From the NCBI GenBank assembly GCA_030608245.1, contig JAUWEO010000110.1:1-6316 (forward strand): a DNA stretch of 6,316 bases, written 5' to 3'. How positions within the stretch are numbered: the stretch's first letter is position 1; each line of letters opens with the position of its first letter. Shown in pieces: positions 1-6,215 of the stretch. Made by a program: the position numbers and the translations under genes. This DNA comes from Candidatus Latescibacterota bacterium (GTDB taxonomy: Bacteria; Latescibacterota; MVCY01). Under the pieces are notes generated by a model. It was not told where the DNA came from and searched no databases. It saw only the letters and a program-made list of their open reading frames with translations.

Positions 1-87
1 ATTGTAGCCTTTCTGCTCTCTATCGCCTTGATCCTGGCAACCGCATCCAAGGCCGGGTTACGCACTGCGGCACCAACAAAGACCTGA
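1..87 (+). CDS. C-terminal end of a probable membrane protein (partial)
   Basis: The first reading frame is open from the window edge to a TGA at 85-87, giving 28 residues. It starts with a hydrophobic stretch (IVAFLLSIALILATA) that could be a last transmembrane helix, followed by a short basic tail (SKAGLRTAAPTKT). This is the pattern of many polytopic inner-membrane proteins such as transporters, but too little remains to name a family. A second frame on the same strand (3-95) is also open, but its translation is mixed and shows no such pattern. The next gene starts about 280 nt downstream, so the two are probably not tightly coupled. Whether this frame is coding is uncertain. Confidence 0.4.
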   Translation: MVAFLLSIALILATASKAGLRTAAPTKT

Positions 88-111
88 AAAAGTAGACCTT
101 GCTATTTCTGC

Positions 112-140
112 TTGATTTTCGGACTTGTTGGTTGTAAATT
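112..140 (+). promoter_or_regulatory. candidate sigma-70-type promoter upstream of lpxH
   Basis: TTGATT at 112-117 and TAAATT at 135-140 are separated by 17 nt. Each matches the vegetative consensus at four of six positions. It lies just after the stop of the upstream partial gene and about 225 nt before the likely lpxH start, so it could drive the lpxH-rsmA-barrel-aminotransferase run with a long leader. The matches are only moderate and promoter consensus in this lineage is unknown. Confidence 0.3.
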
Positions 141-265
141 AAGGATGCTGCGGACGGTAGCTTATGTAGCTGTCATTGAAGATAGAATCAGCGTAGCCGG
201 TGGTGAATTGGAGTGATTCTCTGTTGAAGGTGGGCGCGTTAAGCAGTTAAGCGAAATTATCCCGG

Positions 266-297
266 GCTCGATGTGGATGATAACATCCACATCGAGC
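266..297. repeat. perfect 14-bp inverted repeat with 4-nt loop (hairpin)
   Basis: GCTCGATGTGGATG at 266-279 is followed by the loop ATAA (280-283) and then its exact reverse complement at 284-297. No T-run follows on the + strand, so it does not look like an ordinary intrinsic terminator for rightward transcription. It lies in the leader of the lpxH-like gene and would form a very stable RNA hairpin. The possible upstream GTG start at 273 is inside the left arm, which argues against that codon being used. It could be an operator, an attenuation or RNA-stability element, or a recombination relic. Confidence 0.8.
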
Positions 298-365
298 TGG
301 AGTGGAGAAAGGATAACCATCAAGATTCGGATCATAAGCTCATAAACTCCGATATGGTGGTAAGG

Positions 366-1112
366 ATGAAAACATTAAGCAAGATGGGAGATATCTATTT
401 TCTCTCCGATGCCCATCTGGGATGGGGAGATAAACGAAAAGAGAAGATAAAAGAAAGACAGCTCCTCTCCTTTCTGGAAAATCTCCAGGGAAAGGCAGAG
501 GTTTTGTATATTGTGGGGGACTTTTTTGATTTCTGGTTTGAATACAGATCCGTTGTCACCAGAAGAAACCCCAAGATCCTATGCGAGCTTTACCAGCTCA
601 TTAAATCCGGGACTCGGGTGGTCTATTTAGCTGGGAACCATGACTTCTGGATAAGCTCATTTCTCTCCGAGGGGATTGGGATAGAGGTGTATCAACATCC
701 TATGGTAGCCATCCACCAAGGGCTGCGGATCTATGTGACCCATGGGGATGAGCTGCTGAAACTGGGACCGGGAGAGAAGTTGTTGCGAAAAGTCTTACAT
801 TCCCCTCTTTGTATTGAATTGTTCAGTCTAATTCATCCTGATCTGGGAGCGGTTATCGCCCGATGGGCCTCCCGTCCTGGGATCAGAGATTCCAAAAGAT
901 TCGATATCGCCTATCTTAAGCGTATCTGTCAGCGGGCCGCTCAGAGGAAGTTTGCTAAAGGGTTCGACGCCGTAGTTATGGGGCACATCCATATCCCTTT
1001 GCTCCAAAGCCGAAGTGACCAGACCTTCGTTATCCTCGGCGACTGGATCAAGCACTTCACCTACTTAGTACTTCACAACGGGGAATTTGAACTAAAACGC
1101 TGGGGAACTTAG
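366..1112 (+). CDS. lpxH: UDP-2,3-diacylglucosamine pyrophosphatase, LpxH type (metallophosphoesterase)
   Basis: Predicted to hydrolyse UDP-2,3-diacylglucosamine to lipid X and UMP, a step of lipid A synthesis at the cytoplasmic face of the inner membrane. All calcineurin-like metal-site motifs are visible, numbered from the 366 start: SDAHLG (D15, H17), GDFFDFW (D52), GNHD (N91, H92), THGDE (H126) and GHIH (H207, H209). The 248-residue length is close to the E. coli enzyme (240). The GDFFDFWFEY segment and GNHD resemble FCB-group LpxH relatives as I recall them; E. coli has GNRD. The frame extends back to a GTG at 273, but that codon lies inside the perfect hairpin and the extra 31 residues precede the conserved fold. 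ATG 366 has GGTGG five nt upstream; ATG 354 and ATG 384 are alternatives. The gene ends 22 nt before rsmA. The family is fairly sure; lipid A specificity over another phosphoesterase activity is inferred from the motifs. Confidence 0.85.
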   Translation: MKTLSKMGDIYFLSDAHLGWGDKRKEKIKERQLLSFLENLQGKAEVLYIVGDFFDFWFEYRSVVTRRNPKILCELYQLIKSGTRVVYLAGNHDFWISSFLSEGIGIEVYQHPMVAIHQGLRIYVTHGDELLKLGPGEKLLRKVLHSPLCIELFSLIHPDLGAVIARWASRPGIRDSKRFDIAYLKRICQRAAQRKFAKGFDAVVMGHIHIPLLQSRSDQTFVILGDWIKHFTYLVLHNGEFELKRWGT

Positions 1113-1134
1113 TGCCGTAACTCAGGAGAGTTGT

Positions 1135-1986
1135 GTGTCTCTGAAGTATACCGCGGCCGGTATTCCAAGAAAGGATCTGGGACAGAACTTCTTAGTGAAT
1201 GGAGAGGTTGTTCACCGGATTTTGGAAGCTGCCCAGATACAGTCCTACGAATCGGTGCTGGAGATCGGGCCCGGAGAAGGTGCCCTGACCGGGGAGTTGT
1301 TAGAACGGGCCGGAAAGCTAATGGCGGTGGAGATCGACGAGGCACTGTTTAATAAACTGCAGGAAAAATCCGCTAACTTTCGAAAATTGAAACTCATAAG
1401 GGAAGATATCTTACAGATTTCCTTCTCAGAACTTGCCCGTTGGGCGAACTCCCCCAAATTAGTGGTGGTTGCCAATCTTCCTTACTACATCACCAGTCAG
1501 GTGCTGTTAAAACTCCTTGATAACCGGATGTTTATCGATAGGGCGATTTTGATGGTTCAAAGGGAGGTAGGCCGCAGAATAGCAGCAGCTCCAGGCAGTA
1601 AGAACTACGGAATGCTTTCGATAATGGTGCAACTGCGGACTGAACCCTGTCTCCTTTTTGACATCCCCCCAGAATGCTTCCGGCCAAAACCACAAGTTCA
1701 CTCCAGTCTTCTCCGTCTTGCCTTTCGTGACTCACCGCCAGTCGCGATAAAAAATGAAGAAATCTTCTACCGCACGGTAAAAGCAGCGTTTAGCATGAGA
1801 AGGAAAATGCTCAAGAATTCGCTTCGCTCCCTGGGGGGTCTGACTGTTGATGATCTACACACTGTCGCCGCAAAGACCGGGATTGATCTGTGCCGTCGGG
1901 CAGAGACCTTGAGCTTAGAAGAATTCGCTTCCTTAAGCAACACCATGGCCACCTTTCTTTCCCTTAAAACAGCTACTGCAAAATAA
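1135..1986 (+). CDS. rsmA: 16S rRNA (adenine1518-N6/adenine1519-N6)-dimethyltransferase RsmA (KsgA)
   Basis: Transfers four methyl groups from S-adenosylmethionine to two adjacent adenosines in the 3'-terminal hairpin of 16S rRNA, a late step and checkpoint of small-subunit assembly. The 283-residue product has the full family signature: LGQNFL (15-20), SAM-binding motif VLEIGPGEGALT (41-52), the acidic loop VEID (65-68), EDIL (90-93), the catalytic motif NLPYYITS (114-121), MVQREVGRRI (140-149), YGMLS (158-162), FRPKPQVHSS (182-191) and AFSMRRKMLKNSL (218-230) in the C-terminal helical domain. The start is a GTG with AGGAG at 1124-1128, six nt upstream, in the gap after lpxH. No ATG start matching the family N-terminus is available. 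The gene appears intact. Its stop is 5 nt before the barrel gene, so the two are probably translated from one mRNA. Confidence 0.97.
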   Translation: MSLKYTAAGIPRKDLGQNFLVNGEVVHRILEAAQIQSYESVLEIGPGEGALTGELLERAGKLMAVEIDEALFNKLQEKSANFRKLKLIREDILQISFSELARWANSPKLVVVANLPYYITSQVLLKLLDNRMFIDRAILMVQREVGRRIAAAPGSKNYGMLSIMVQLRTEPCLLFDIPPECFRPKPQVHSSLLRLAFRDSPPVAIKNEEIFYRTVKAAFSMRRKMLKNSLRSLGGLTVDDLHTVAAKTGIDLCRRAETLSLEEFASLSNTMATFLSLKTATAK

Positions 1987-1991
1987 ACGCG

Positions 1992-3758
1992 ATGAAAAGG
2001 TTACCTCTTTTAATAGCGTCGTTTCTCGCCTCTATGATCTTCAGCCACCCCTGTTTGGGAGAAGGAACGAATTACAACTTCAACTTTTCTCAGATGGGCA
2101 AGACCTACAATTGGAATCATTCTCTGGGCTTCAAGAAATCAATTGGCGAGCGTCTGGACATATCCGCCTCCAGTCGACTCCAGTCCAAACTGACAAAGTC
2201 CACCCGGCAGCAAGATCGATGGCAAGACGGCAGCAAAGCCCAATTCTCCCTCAGCTACCCTTACTCGGAGAAGATAACCTTAAGCGTAAGTTCCTCAGCA
2301 AACAAAAGTTCTGACAATCTATATTCAAAAGAACCAGTGCTGACCAGAAATATCCGTGCAGCTTTATCTTATAAGCCGTTCCGTTCTCTCTCTCTTTCCC
2401 AATCTCTGGGCCAGGCATTCGACCGCCGAGGAGGACATAGCGGAGACTCGGGGCTGAGCTATAATCTCGGCGTAAACGCCACTCCCAGACTTCCTGAGAG
2501 CATAAATGTCTCCTTCCATTTTGGAACATCGGGCAATACTCTGAAGAGGAAGAATCTGAACAACAATCTGAGCACTTCCTTGAGCTACCGCCCTAATTCT
2601 ACCTTGGAAACTACGCTGAGTCTGTCCCAGAGTCGTAATGAACAGGGTTACTATACTGCTGTAGAGGGGAAAGATACATTATTTGTGAGGCGAAGCCAGA
2701 GCAACAGCATCAGGACTAACCTCAATTTGAAACCCAAAGCAGATCTTAGCATAGGATGTCAGATGGGATATTCGTACAGTCAGGTGAGAGATCCGGCCAG
2801 CCGCATAGAAAAGAATCCCAAGTGGGGAACCAACAACGAGGGGATTAAGTTTAACTTTGCTTTTGACATATCTGCTAAGCTCTTCGGAGCTGATCTCAAC
2901 TCCGGGGTGAGCTTTCAGAAGAGTAACAGCGACTACAGAAGATTCAGTCTGGACAGAAAAACCCGTAGTCTGTCGCTGAAGTCTTCCCTGGGATTTGATG
3001 TCACTCAAGGGGCCTCGCTTTCTTTTTCCGGCCTGGTGGCCAAATACAGCACAGACACACCAGACGATCAGGAGAACAGCGACCGGGACGATTTCAAAAG
3101 CAGCTTCAATATAGCTTATCATCACCAACTTAGGGATGATCTCAAACTGAGTGCTTCTGTCAGCGCGGACCAAAACCACACAGTGAACCTCCGCAGCGAA
3201 AGATCGGCCAACAATCATTGGACAAAGAGATATTCCCTCAATCCTCGTATAGAGTATCAACCTTCCAAACGGCTGCGACTGTCCCAGAATTATACGCTCT
3301 CGGCAAACTACACCGAATACGACACATTACTAACTCCCGATGATCCCAAAAGCAATATCTCCCGTATGCTCTCTACCAGTAATTCTGTTAACTTTAAATT
3401 GACTACTGCCTTGAATCTGAATGCAACCTATCGGATCCAGGTTCGTGACTACGGGAAACTCTACGCAGATAAGGGACAGGCGGTGGCAGAAGACAGCCGG
3501 AACCATTCCGTCACCTTTTCACTATCGTATCACAGAGGAGGTATCTCACTGTCACCCAGATATACCTGGAACAGCAACAAAGCCTGGAAACACAGAGAAA
3601 CCAGGGAACTGCTTCGGGAGAGTACCTCCAAAAGCTTCACCTTGAGTCTTGCCTGGGGGCAGCTCAGTGTGGTGGGCGTCAAATCAGTGAGAGAGAGCAG
3701 AGGCCAGAAGCGCTACGTTAACGATAACATAACTGTCAGATATAGCCGTGCATTTTAG
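1992..3758 (+). CDS. predicted outer-membrane beta-barrel protein of unknown function
   Basis: I do not recognise a named family. The 588-residue product starts with a Sec-type signal peptide: MKR, a hydrophobic core to about residue 17, and likely cleavage after G23 in the context CLG/EG. C21 is not in a convincing lipobox. The rest is almost wholly short alternating polar/hydrophobic segments rich in Ser, Asn, Tyr, Lys and Arg (ISASSRLQSKL, AQFSLSYPYS, LETTLSLSQS, ISLSPRYTW), separated by polar turns, as in a many-stranded barrel. It ends ITVRYSRAF; a terminal Phe with alternating aromatic and hydrophobic residues fits the recognition signal for the BAM complex. No plug, TonB box or periplasmic domain is obvious. 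The LSYKP...LSLSQS pattern near residue 125 recurs near 195, suggesting repeated hairpins. It starts 5 nt after rsmA and has no clear ribosome binding site, so translation may be coupled. Porin, lipid transport or adhesion roles are all possible. Confidence 0.8.
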   Translation: MKRLPLLIASFLASMIFSHPCLGEGTNYNFNFSQMGKTYNWNHSLGFKKSIGERLDISASSRLQSKLTKSTRQQDRWQDGSKAQFSLSYPYSEKITLSVSSSANKSSDNLYSKEPVLTRNIRAALSYKPFRSLSLSQSLGQAFDRRGGHSGDSGLSYNLGVNATPRLPESINVSFHFGTSGNTLKRKNLNNNLSTSLSYRPNSTLETTLSLSQSRNEQGYYTAVEGKDTLFVRRSQSNSIRTNLNLKPKADLSIGCQMGYSYSQVRDPASRIEKNPKWGTNNEGIKFNFAFDISAKLFGADLNSGVSFQKSNSDYRRFSLDRKTRSLSLKSSLGFDVTQGASLSFSGLVAKYSTDTPDDQENSDRDDFKSSFNIAYHHQLRDDLKLSASVSADQNHTVNLRSERSANNHWTKRYSLNPRIEYQPSKRLRLSQNYTLSANYTEYDTLLTPDDPKSNISRMLSTSNSVNFKLTTALNLNATYRIQVRDYGKLYADKGQAVAEDSRNHSVTFSLSYHRGGISLSPRYTWNSNKAWKHRETRELLRESTSKSFTLSLAWGQLSVVGVKSVRESRGQKRYVNDNITVRYSRAF

Positions 3759-3767
3759 GAAGCCAAG

Positions 3768-3774
3768 AAAGGAA
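3768..3774 (+). promoter_or_regulatory. ribosome binding site that decides the aminotransferase start
   Basis: AAAGGAA lies seven nt before ATG 3781. This supports 3781 over the in-frame GTG at 3748, which overlaps the end of the barrel gene by 11 nt, and over ATG 3775, which follows the site immediately. Confidence 0.6.
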
Positions 3775-3780
3775 ATGATT

Positions 3781-5139
3781 ATGGACAAAGAAAAGAATAG
3801 GGGATTCCCCTCGGTGAAGAAGTCTTTGAACCTATTTAAGAAAGCTGAGGAATTGCTGCCAGGTGGGGCACAGCTCTTGAGTCGCTGTCCCGTTCGCTAC
3901 GCCTACGGTGTTTCTCCCATATTTGCCGAGAGAGCAAAGGGAGCCCGTTTCTGGGATATCGACGGGAATGAGTATATCGATATGACTATGGGGATAAACT
4001 CCGCAATCCTGGGATACTGCGACCCGGACGTGGACAGGGCGATGATGGAGCAAATAGAGAAAAGTACCATCTTTAGCATACTCCACCCGATAGAGGTTGA
4101 ACTGGCCGAGGAGCTTGTCCAGGTGATACCCTGCGCCCAGATGGTGCGTTTCGGAAAGTCCGGCGGAGAGGCCGATGCAGTGGCAGTAAGAATTGCCCGA
4201 GGGTTTACCGGCCGGGATAAAGTTGTCTTCTGCGGCTATCATGGGTGGCACGACTGGTACATAGCAGCGAATTTGGAGTCTCCGGATATTCTAAACAGAC
4301 ACCTTGTCCCCAATGTGCCCACCACAGGGGTTCCCAAGTGCTTGCGAGGCACGGCTATTCCCTTTGAATACAATGACCTTTCCTCCCTAAAGGAAGTGCT
4401 GGAAAGAAACCAGGGAGAGGTGGCCTGTGTGATAATGGAGGCTTCAAGAACTTATCTGCCTCAAAAAGGTTTCCTGGGGGGCGTAAAGGAACTGACTCAC
4501 AAGCACGGCGCTCTTCTGATATTTGATGAAGTAAACACCGGCTTTCGTCTTGCCCTGGGAGGTGCTCAGGAGTTCTTCGGTGTAACTCCGGATATGGCTC
4601 TGTTTGGAAAAGACATCGCCAACGGTTACCCTCTTACGGCCGTGGTAGGTCGCCGGGATGTGATGGAAGCCTCCAGAGAGATGTTCATCTCCAGCACATT
4701 CTGGGATGATAATGCCACCCTGGCAGCAGGACTGGCCTGCATAAAGAAAATCAGAACACAAAATGTCATCCGGCACATCTGGAAGATGGGCGAGCGCTAT
4801 GTAATGGAGATGAGAAGACTTGCTTATAGAATGGGCGTTAACGCAGAAATACACGGCCTCCCCTGTATGACAAGTGTTGTGTTTGAATATGAGGACCGAT
4901 CTTTTGTGAATCAATTGAACACCCTTTACTGTCAGGAACTTGTCAGGGGAGGAATATTTGCGGGTGCTCCGGGATATTTCATCGTCTCCTTTGCCCACCA
5001 AGAGGAGGAGATAGATAAAATACTTGTCGCTTCTGAACAAGCCCTGATGGTGGTGAAAAAGGCTGTCGACCAGGGAAGTGTAGACGGGTATTTGCAAGCT
5101 GAGCAGTCAAAACCCCTTTTCGACAAGAGAATGGTATAA
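3781..5139 (+). CDS. class-III PLP-dependent aminotransferase, glutamate-1-semialdehyde-aminomutase-like, probably sugar or polysaccharide related
   Basis: A fold-type I PLP enzyme of 452 residues. Visible landmarks are: N-terminal LLPGGAQLLSR (25-35), the WDIDGNEYID strand pair (58-67), the phosphate-binding region RFGKSGGEAD (123-132), GYHGWHDWY (152-160) that stacks on the cofactor, LIFDEVNTGFR (246-256) with D249 expected to bind the pyridine nitrogen, and LFGKDIANGYPL (274-285) with K277 as the likely Schiff-base lysine. The F-G-K-S/N-G and GYHGW-DWY spellings recall the subgroup often annotated glutamate-1-semialdehyde aminotransferase but found in surface-polysaccharide or nucleotide-sugar clusters; true HemL usually has NSGTEA here. 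I therefore avoid hemL. ATG 3781 is chosen for its ribosome binding site; the frame also opens at GTG 3748, within the barrel gene. It closes the apparent envelope operon. The fold and cofactor are sure; the substrate is not known. Confidence 0.85.
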   Translation: MDKEKNRGFPSVKKSLNLFKKAEELLPGGAQLLSRCPVRYAYGVSPIFAERAKGARFWDIDGNEYIDMTMGINSAILGYCDPDVDRAMMEQIEKSTIFSILHPIEVELAEELVQVIPCAQMVRFGKSGGEADAVAVRIARGFTGRDKVVFCGYHGWHDWYIAANLESPDILNRHLVPNVPTTGVPKCLRGTAIPFEYNDLSSLKEVLERNQGEVACVIMEASRTYLPQKGFLGGVKELTHKHGALLIFDEVNTGFRLALGGAQEFFGVTPDMALFGKDIANGYPLTAVVGRRDVMEASREMFISSTFWDDNATLAAGLACIKKIRTQNVIRHIWKMGERYVMEMRRLAYRMGVNAEIHGLPCMTSVVFEYEDRSFVNQLNTLYCQELVRGGIFAGAPGYFIVSFAHQEEEIDKILVASEQALMVVKKAVDQGSVDGYLQAEQSKPLFDKRMV

Positions 5140-5140
5140 G

Positions 5141-5218
5141 ATGATCATTTCGATAATTGCCGCAAGTCCGGATTCTAAGGGATCTAATTTCACAAAAACG
5201 GAGATAGCTCCCAGTTAA
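5141..5218 (+). pseudogene. 25-codon orphan reading frame, possible remnant of a flavodoxin-fold reductase gene
   Basis: An ATG one nt after the aminotransferase stop opens a frame of 25 codons ending TAA at 5216-5218. It begins MIISIIAASPDSKGSNF. A hydrophobic strand followed by SPxxKGSN-T is reminiscent of the FMN-binding N-terminus of NADPH-dependent FMN reductases (GSPRKGSNT type), and MIISIIAA also resembles the first strand of dihydrofolate reductase. Nothing continues the fold afterwards: the stop falls inside a palindrome and the rest of the spacer is repeat sequence. There is no clear ribosome binding site, although coupling to the upstream stop is possible. It may be a truncated gene end, a tiny real peptide, or chance. 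Confidence 0.2.
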
Positions 5219-5230
5219 TTGGTTAACTGG
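5211..5230. repeat. 8-bp perfect palindrome with 4-nt loop
   Basis: CCAGTTAA (5211-5218), loop TTGG, then TTAACTGG (5223-5230). It lies 71 nt after the aminotransferase stop. No T-run follows, so it is not a convincing intrinsic terminator. It could be a transcript-end hairpin or a regulator-binding site. Confidence 0.5.
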
Positions 5231-5252
5231 CGAATAGTTAGGCATGCATAGC

Positions 5253-5265
5253 GCGGCTAAGCCGC
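5253..5265 (+). terminator. small GC-rich stem-loop, weak terminator candidate
   Basis: GCGGC-TAA-GCCGC forms a five-bp GC stem, followed by AATTTGATT. The stem is short and the T-tract is broken, so termination of the upstream operon here is only possible. It is the best terminator-like structure in the spacer, and the next gene has its own leader. Confidence 0.25.
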
Positions 5266-5274
5266 AATTTGATT

Positions 5275-5366
5275 GCCACAAAGGCACGAAGACACAAAGA
5301 GATTAAAGATTTGATAATTATGGTTATAAATCATATTTCTTCTTGGTGCCTTGGTGTCTTAGTGGC
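5275..5366. repeat. 92-bp imperfect palindrome with octamer-repeat arms
   Basis: The left arm (5275-5300) contains three consecutive octamers CCACAAAG, GCACGAAG and ACACAAAG. The right arm (5341-5366), read on the opposite strand, contains CCACTAAG, ACACCAAG and GCACCAAG. The 26-nt arms match at 21 positions. The 40-nt centre holds a further hairpin: GATTT at 5308-5312 pairs with AAATC at 5328-5332, and ATAA with TTAT inside it. Sequences of this NCACNAAG type are, as I recall, common in intergenic DNA of many environmental bacteria, usually as dispersed copies. No clean target-site duplication is visible, and no protein is encoded. It may be a small dispersed repeat or MITE-like element. Confidence 0.7.
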
Positions 5367-5371
5367 CGATC

Positions 5372-5438
5372 TGTTTAGATTTTCTTGCAAAAAAAACGAA
5401 GATTTAATTGACAATACTATAGTGAAAAGGAGACTAAT
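5372..5438 (+). promoter_or_regulatory. AT-rich leader and ribosome binding site of the RraA-like gene
   Basis: After the palindrome the sequence becomes A/T rich, with a run of eight A at 5389-5396. TACTAT at 5415-5420 could be a -10 element but has no good -35 at 17 nt; TTGCAA at 5385-5390 is too far. A perfect TTGACA at 5408-5413 would put transcription start inside the gene and is probably fortuitous. AAGGAG at 5427-5432 lies six nt before ATG 5439 and is a strong ribosome binding site, so this gene can be translated independently. Confidence 0.35.
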
Positions 5439-6104
5439 ATGTTGACCGCTGAGAAACGAGATACACTGCTGAGATTGTCCACGCCGCTGGTGGTGGATGC
5501 CATGGATCGGCTGGGCTTGCCGGAGCGCGTGCTTGATCCGGCTATCCGTCCGGTTGTGCCGTTCACTAAGATGGCGGGAACCGCTGTCACAGTTCTGCTG
5601 GAATCCCAGCCTGATCCGGGGAAGGCCAATTTGGGGATCTACTCCCAGGCCTTCGAGACCGGGCGAGAGGTATGTTGTCCGATTATAGTGGTGGAAGTGC
5701 CCAAGGCACACCATCATCAAGGCATCTTCGGCGAAGGAGCTGCTACACTGGGTCTGCAAAATGGTTTTGTTGGAGCACTCATAGATGGTGCTGTGCGCGA
5801 TACCCACGATCTGTACAGAATGGACTTCACTGCGTTCAGCCGAACCATTGCGCCGGGTTACATCTGTGGCAAGGTGGAAGCAGTGAGTCTCGATGAGCCG
5901 GTCTGCATCGGCGGAGTCACTATTGAGGCCGGGCAGATCGTCTTCGGCGATAATGACGGCGTGGTGGTAATTGACCCCACTGATCTTGACACCGTCATCG
6001 AGAAGGCCCAGGCCATACAACAATGGGAGCACATAATGCACAGTCTATTTGTTGAGGGCTACTCTTCCGATGATGCCTACAAAAAAGCCGGTCCGATGCC
6101 ATAG
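5439..6104 (+). CDS. RraA-like / 4-hydroxy-4-methyl-2-oxoglutarate aldolase family protein
   Basis: The 221-residue product belongs to the RraA/HMG-aldolase superfamily. Members include metal-dependent class II pyruvate aldolases acting on 4-carboxy-2-oxo acids, and the RNase E inhibitor RraA, which lacks aldolase activity. Visible family features are: N-terminal helix with VVDAMDRLG (18-26), AGTAVTV (46-52), GEGAATLGLQNGFVGALIDGAVRD (98-121) in which R120 and D121 correspond to the substrate- and metal-site pair of the aldolases, and FGDNDGVVVI (169-178). The conserved R-D pair favours an enzyme over a pure RNase E regulator. Length is normal to slightly short for the aldolases. The start has AAGGAG six nt upstream. 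The gene is separated from the aminotransferase by a 299-nt repeat-rich spacer, so it is likely a separate unit, perhaps with the partial gene after it. In environmental bacteria such genes often sit in sugar-acid or aromatic catabolism; the substrate here cannot be read from the sequence. Confidence 0.85.
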   Translation: MLTAEKRDTLLRLSTPLVVDAMDRLGLPERVLDPAIRPVVPFTKMAGTAVTVLLESQPDPGKANLGIYSQAFETGREVCCPIIVVEVPKAHHHQGIFGEGAATLGLQNGFVGALIDGAVRDTHDLYRMDFTAFSRTIAPGYICGKVEAVSLDEPVCIGGVTIEAGQIVFGDNDGVVVIDPTDLDTVIEKAQAIQQWEHIMHSLFVEGYSSDDAYKKAGPMP

Positions 6105-6215
6105 TGCTTTTAGAACGCGCAGGCTTCCCCCCTTTGAGAAATGGTTTTGCTCCCGTCGGGTATGCCCGCATCATGCCTGCGAAGTAATCACACAAGCTTC
6201 TAATCCAGAACACCT
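6105..6215 (+). other. short intergenic spacer with weak inverted repeats
   Basis: No gene is seen. CGCAGGC (6118-6124) and GCCTGCG (6175-6181) could pair across 50 nt and enclose a small hairpin CGGG-TATG-CCCG (6157-6168). There is no T-run after it, so it is not a clear terminator. It could be a leader structure or chance. Confidence 0.3.

Noticed and set aside
145..216. 23-codon frame starting ATG at 145
   Set aside because: The AAGG before the ATG is too close to act as a normal ribosome binding site, and the short product shows no recognisable features.
273..365. N-terminal extension of the lpxH-like protein from GTG 273
   Set aside because: The GTG is inside a perfect hairpin, has no Shine-Dalgarno, and the added residues precede the conserved metallophosphoesterase fold.
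2679..3260. 193-codon open frame on the minus strand inside the barrel gene
   Set aside because: The + strand frame has a signal peptide, strand pattern and operon spacing. The antisense product shows no coherent domain.
4444..5097. 217-codon open frame on the minus strand
   Set aside because: Antisense to the motif-rich half of the aminotransferase gene, with no start signal or family pattern.
5236..5244. GTTAGGC resembling an integron attC core site
   Set aside because: No matching RYYYAAC partner or attC-like imperfect palindrome frames it, and there is no cassette arrangement or integrase in the window.
5275..5366. CRISPR-like repeat array
   Set aside because: The units are octamers in direct tandem without spacers, arranged as inverted arms. 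This is not a CRISPR layout.
5408..5413. Perfect TTGACA as a -35 box for the RraA-like gene
   Set aside because: A properly spaced -10 would fall at 5431-5436 (AGACTA, not a match), and transcription would begin inside the coding region.
5331..6041. 236-codon open frame on the minus strand
   Set aside because: It lies opposite the RraA-like gene, whose translation carries clear family motifs, and runs into the palindrome arm. Its own translation is rich in His, Ser and Arg with no recognisable pattern; it is a shadow.
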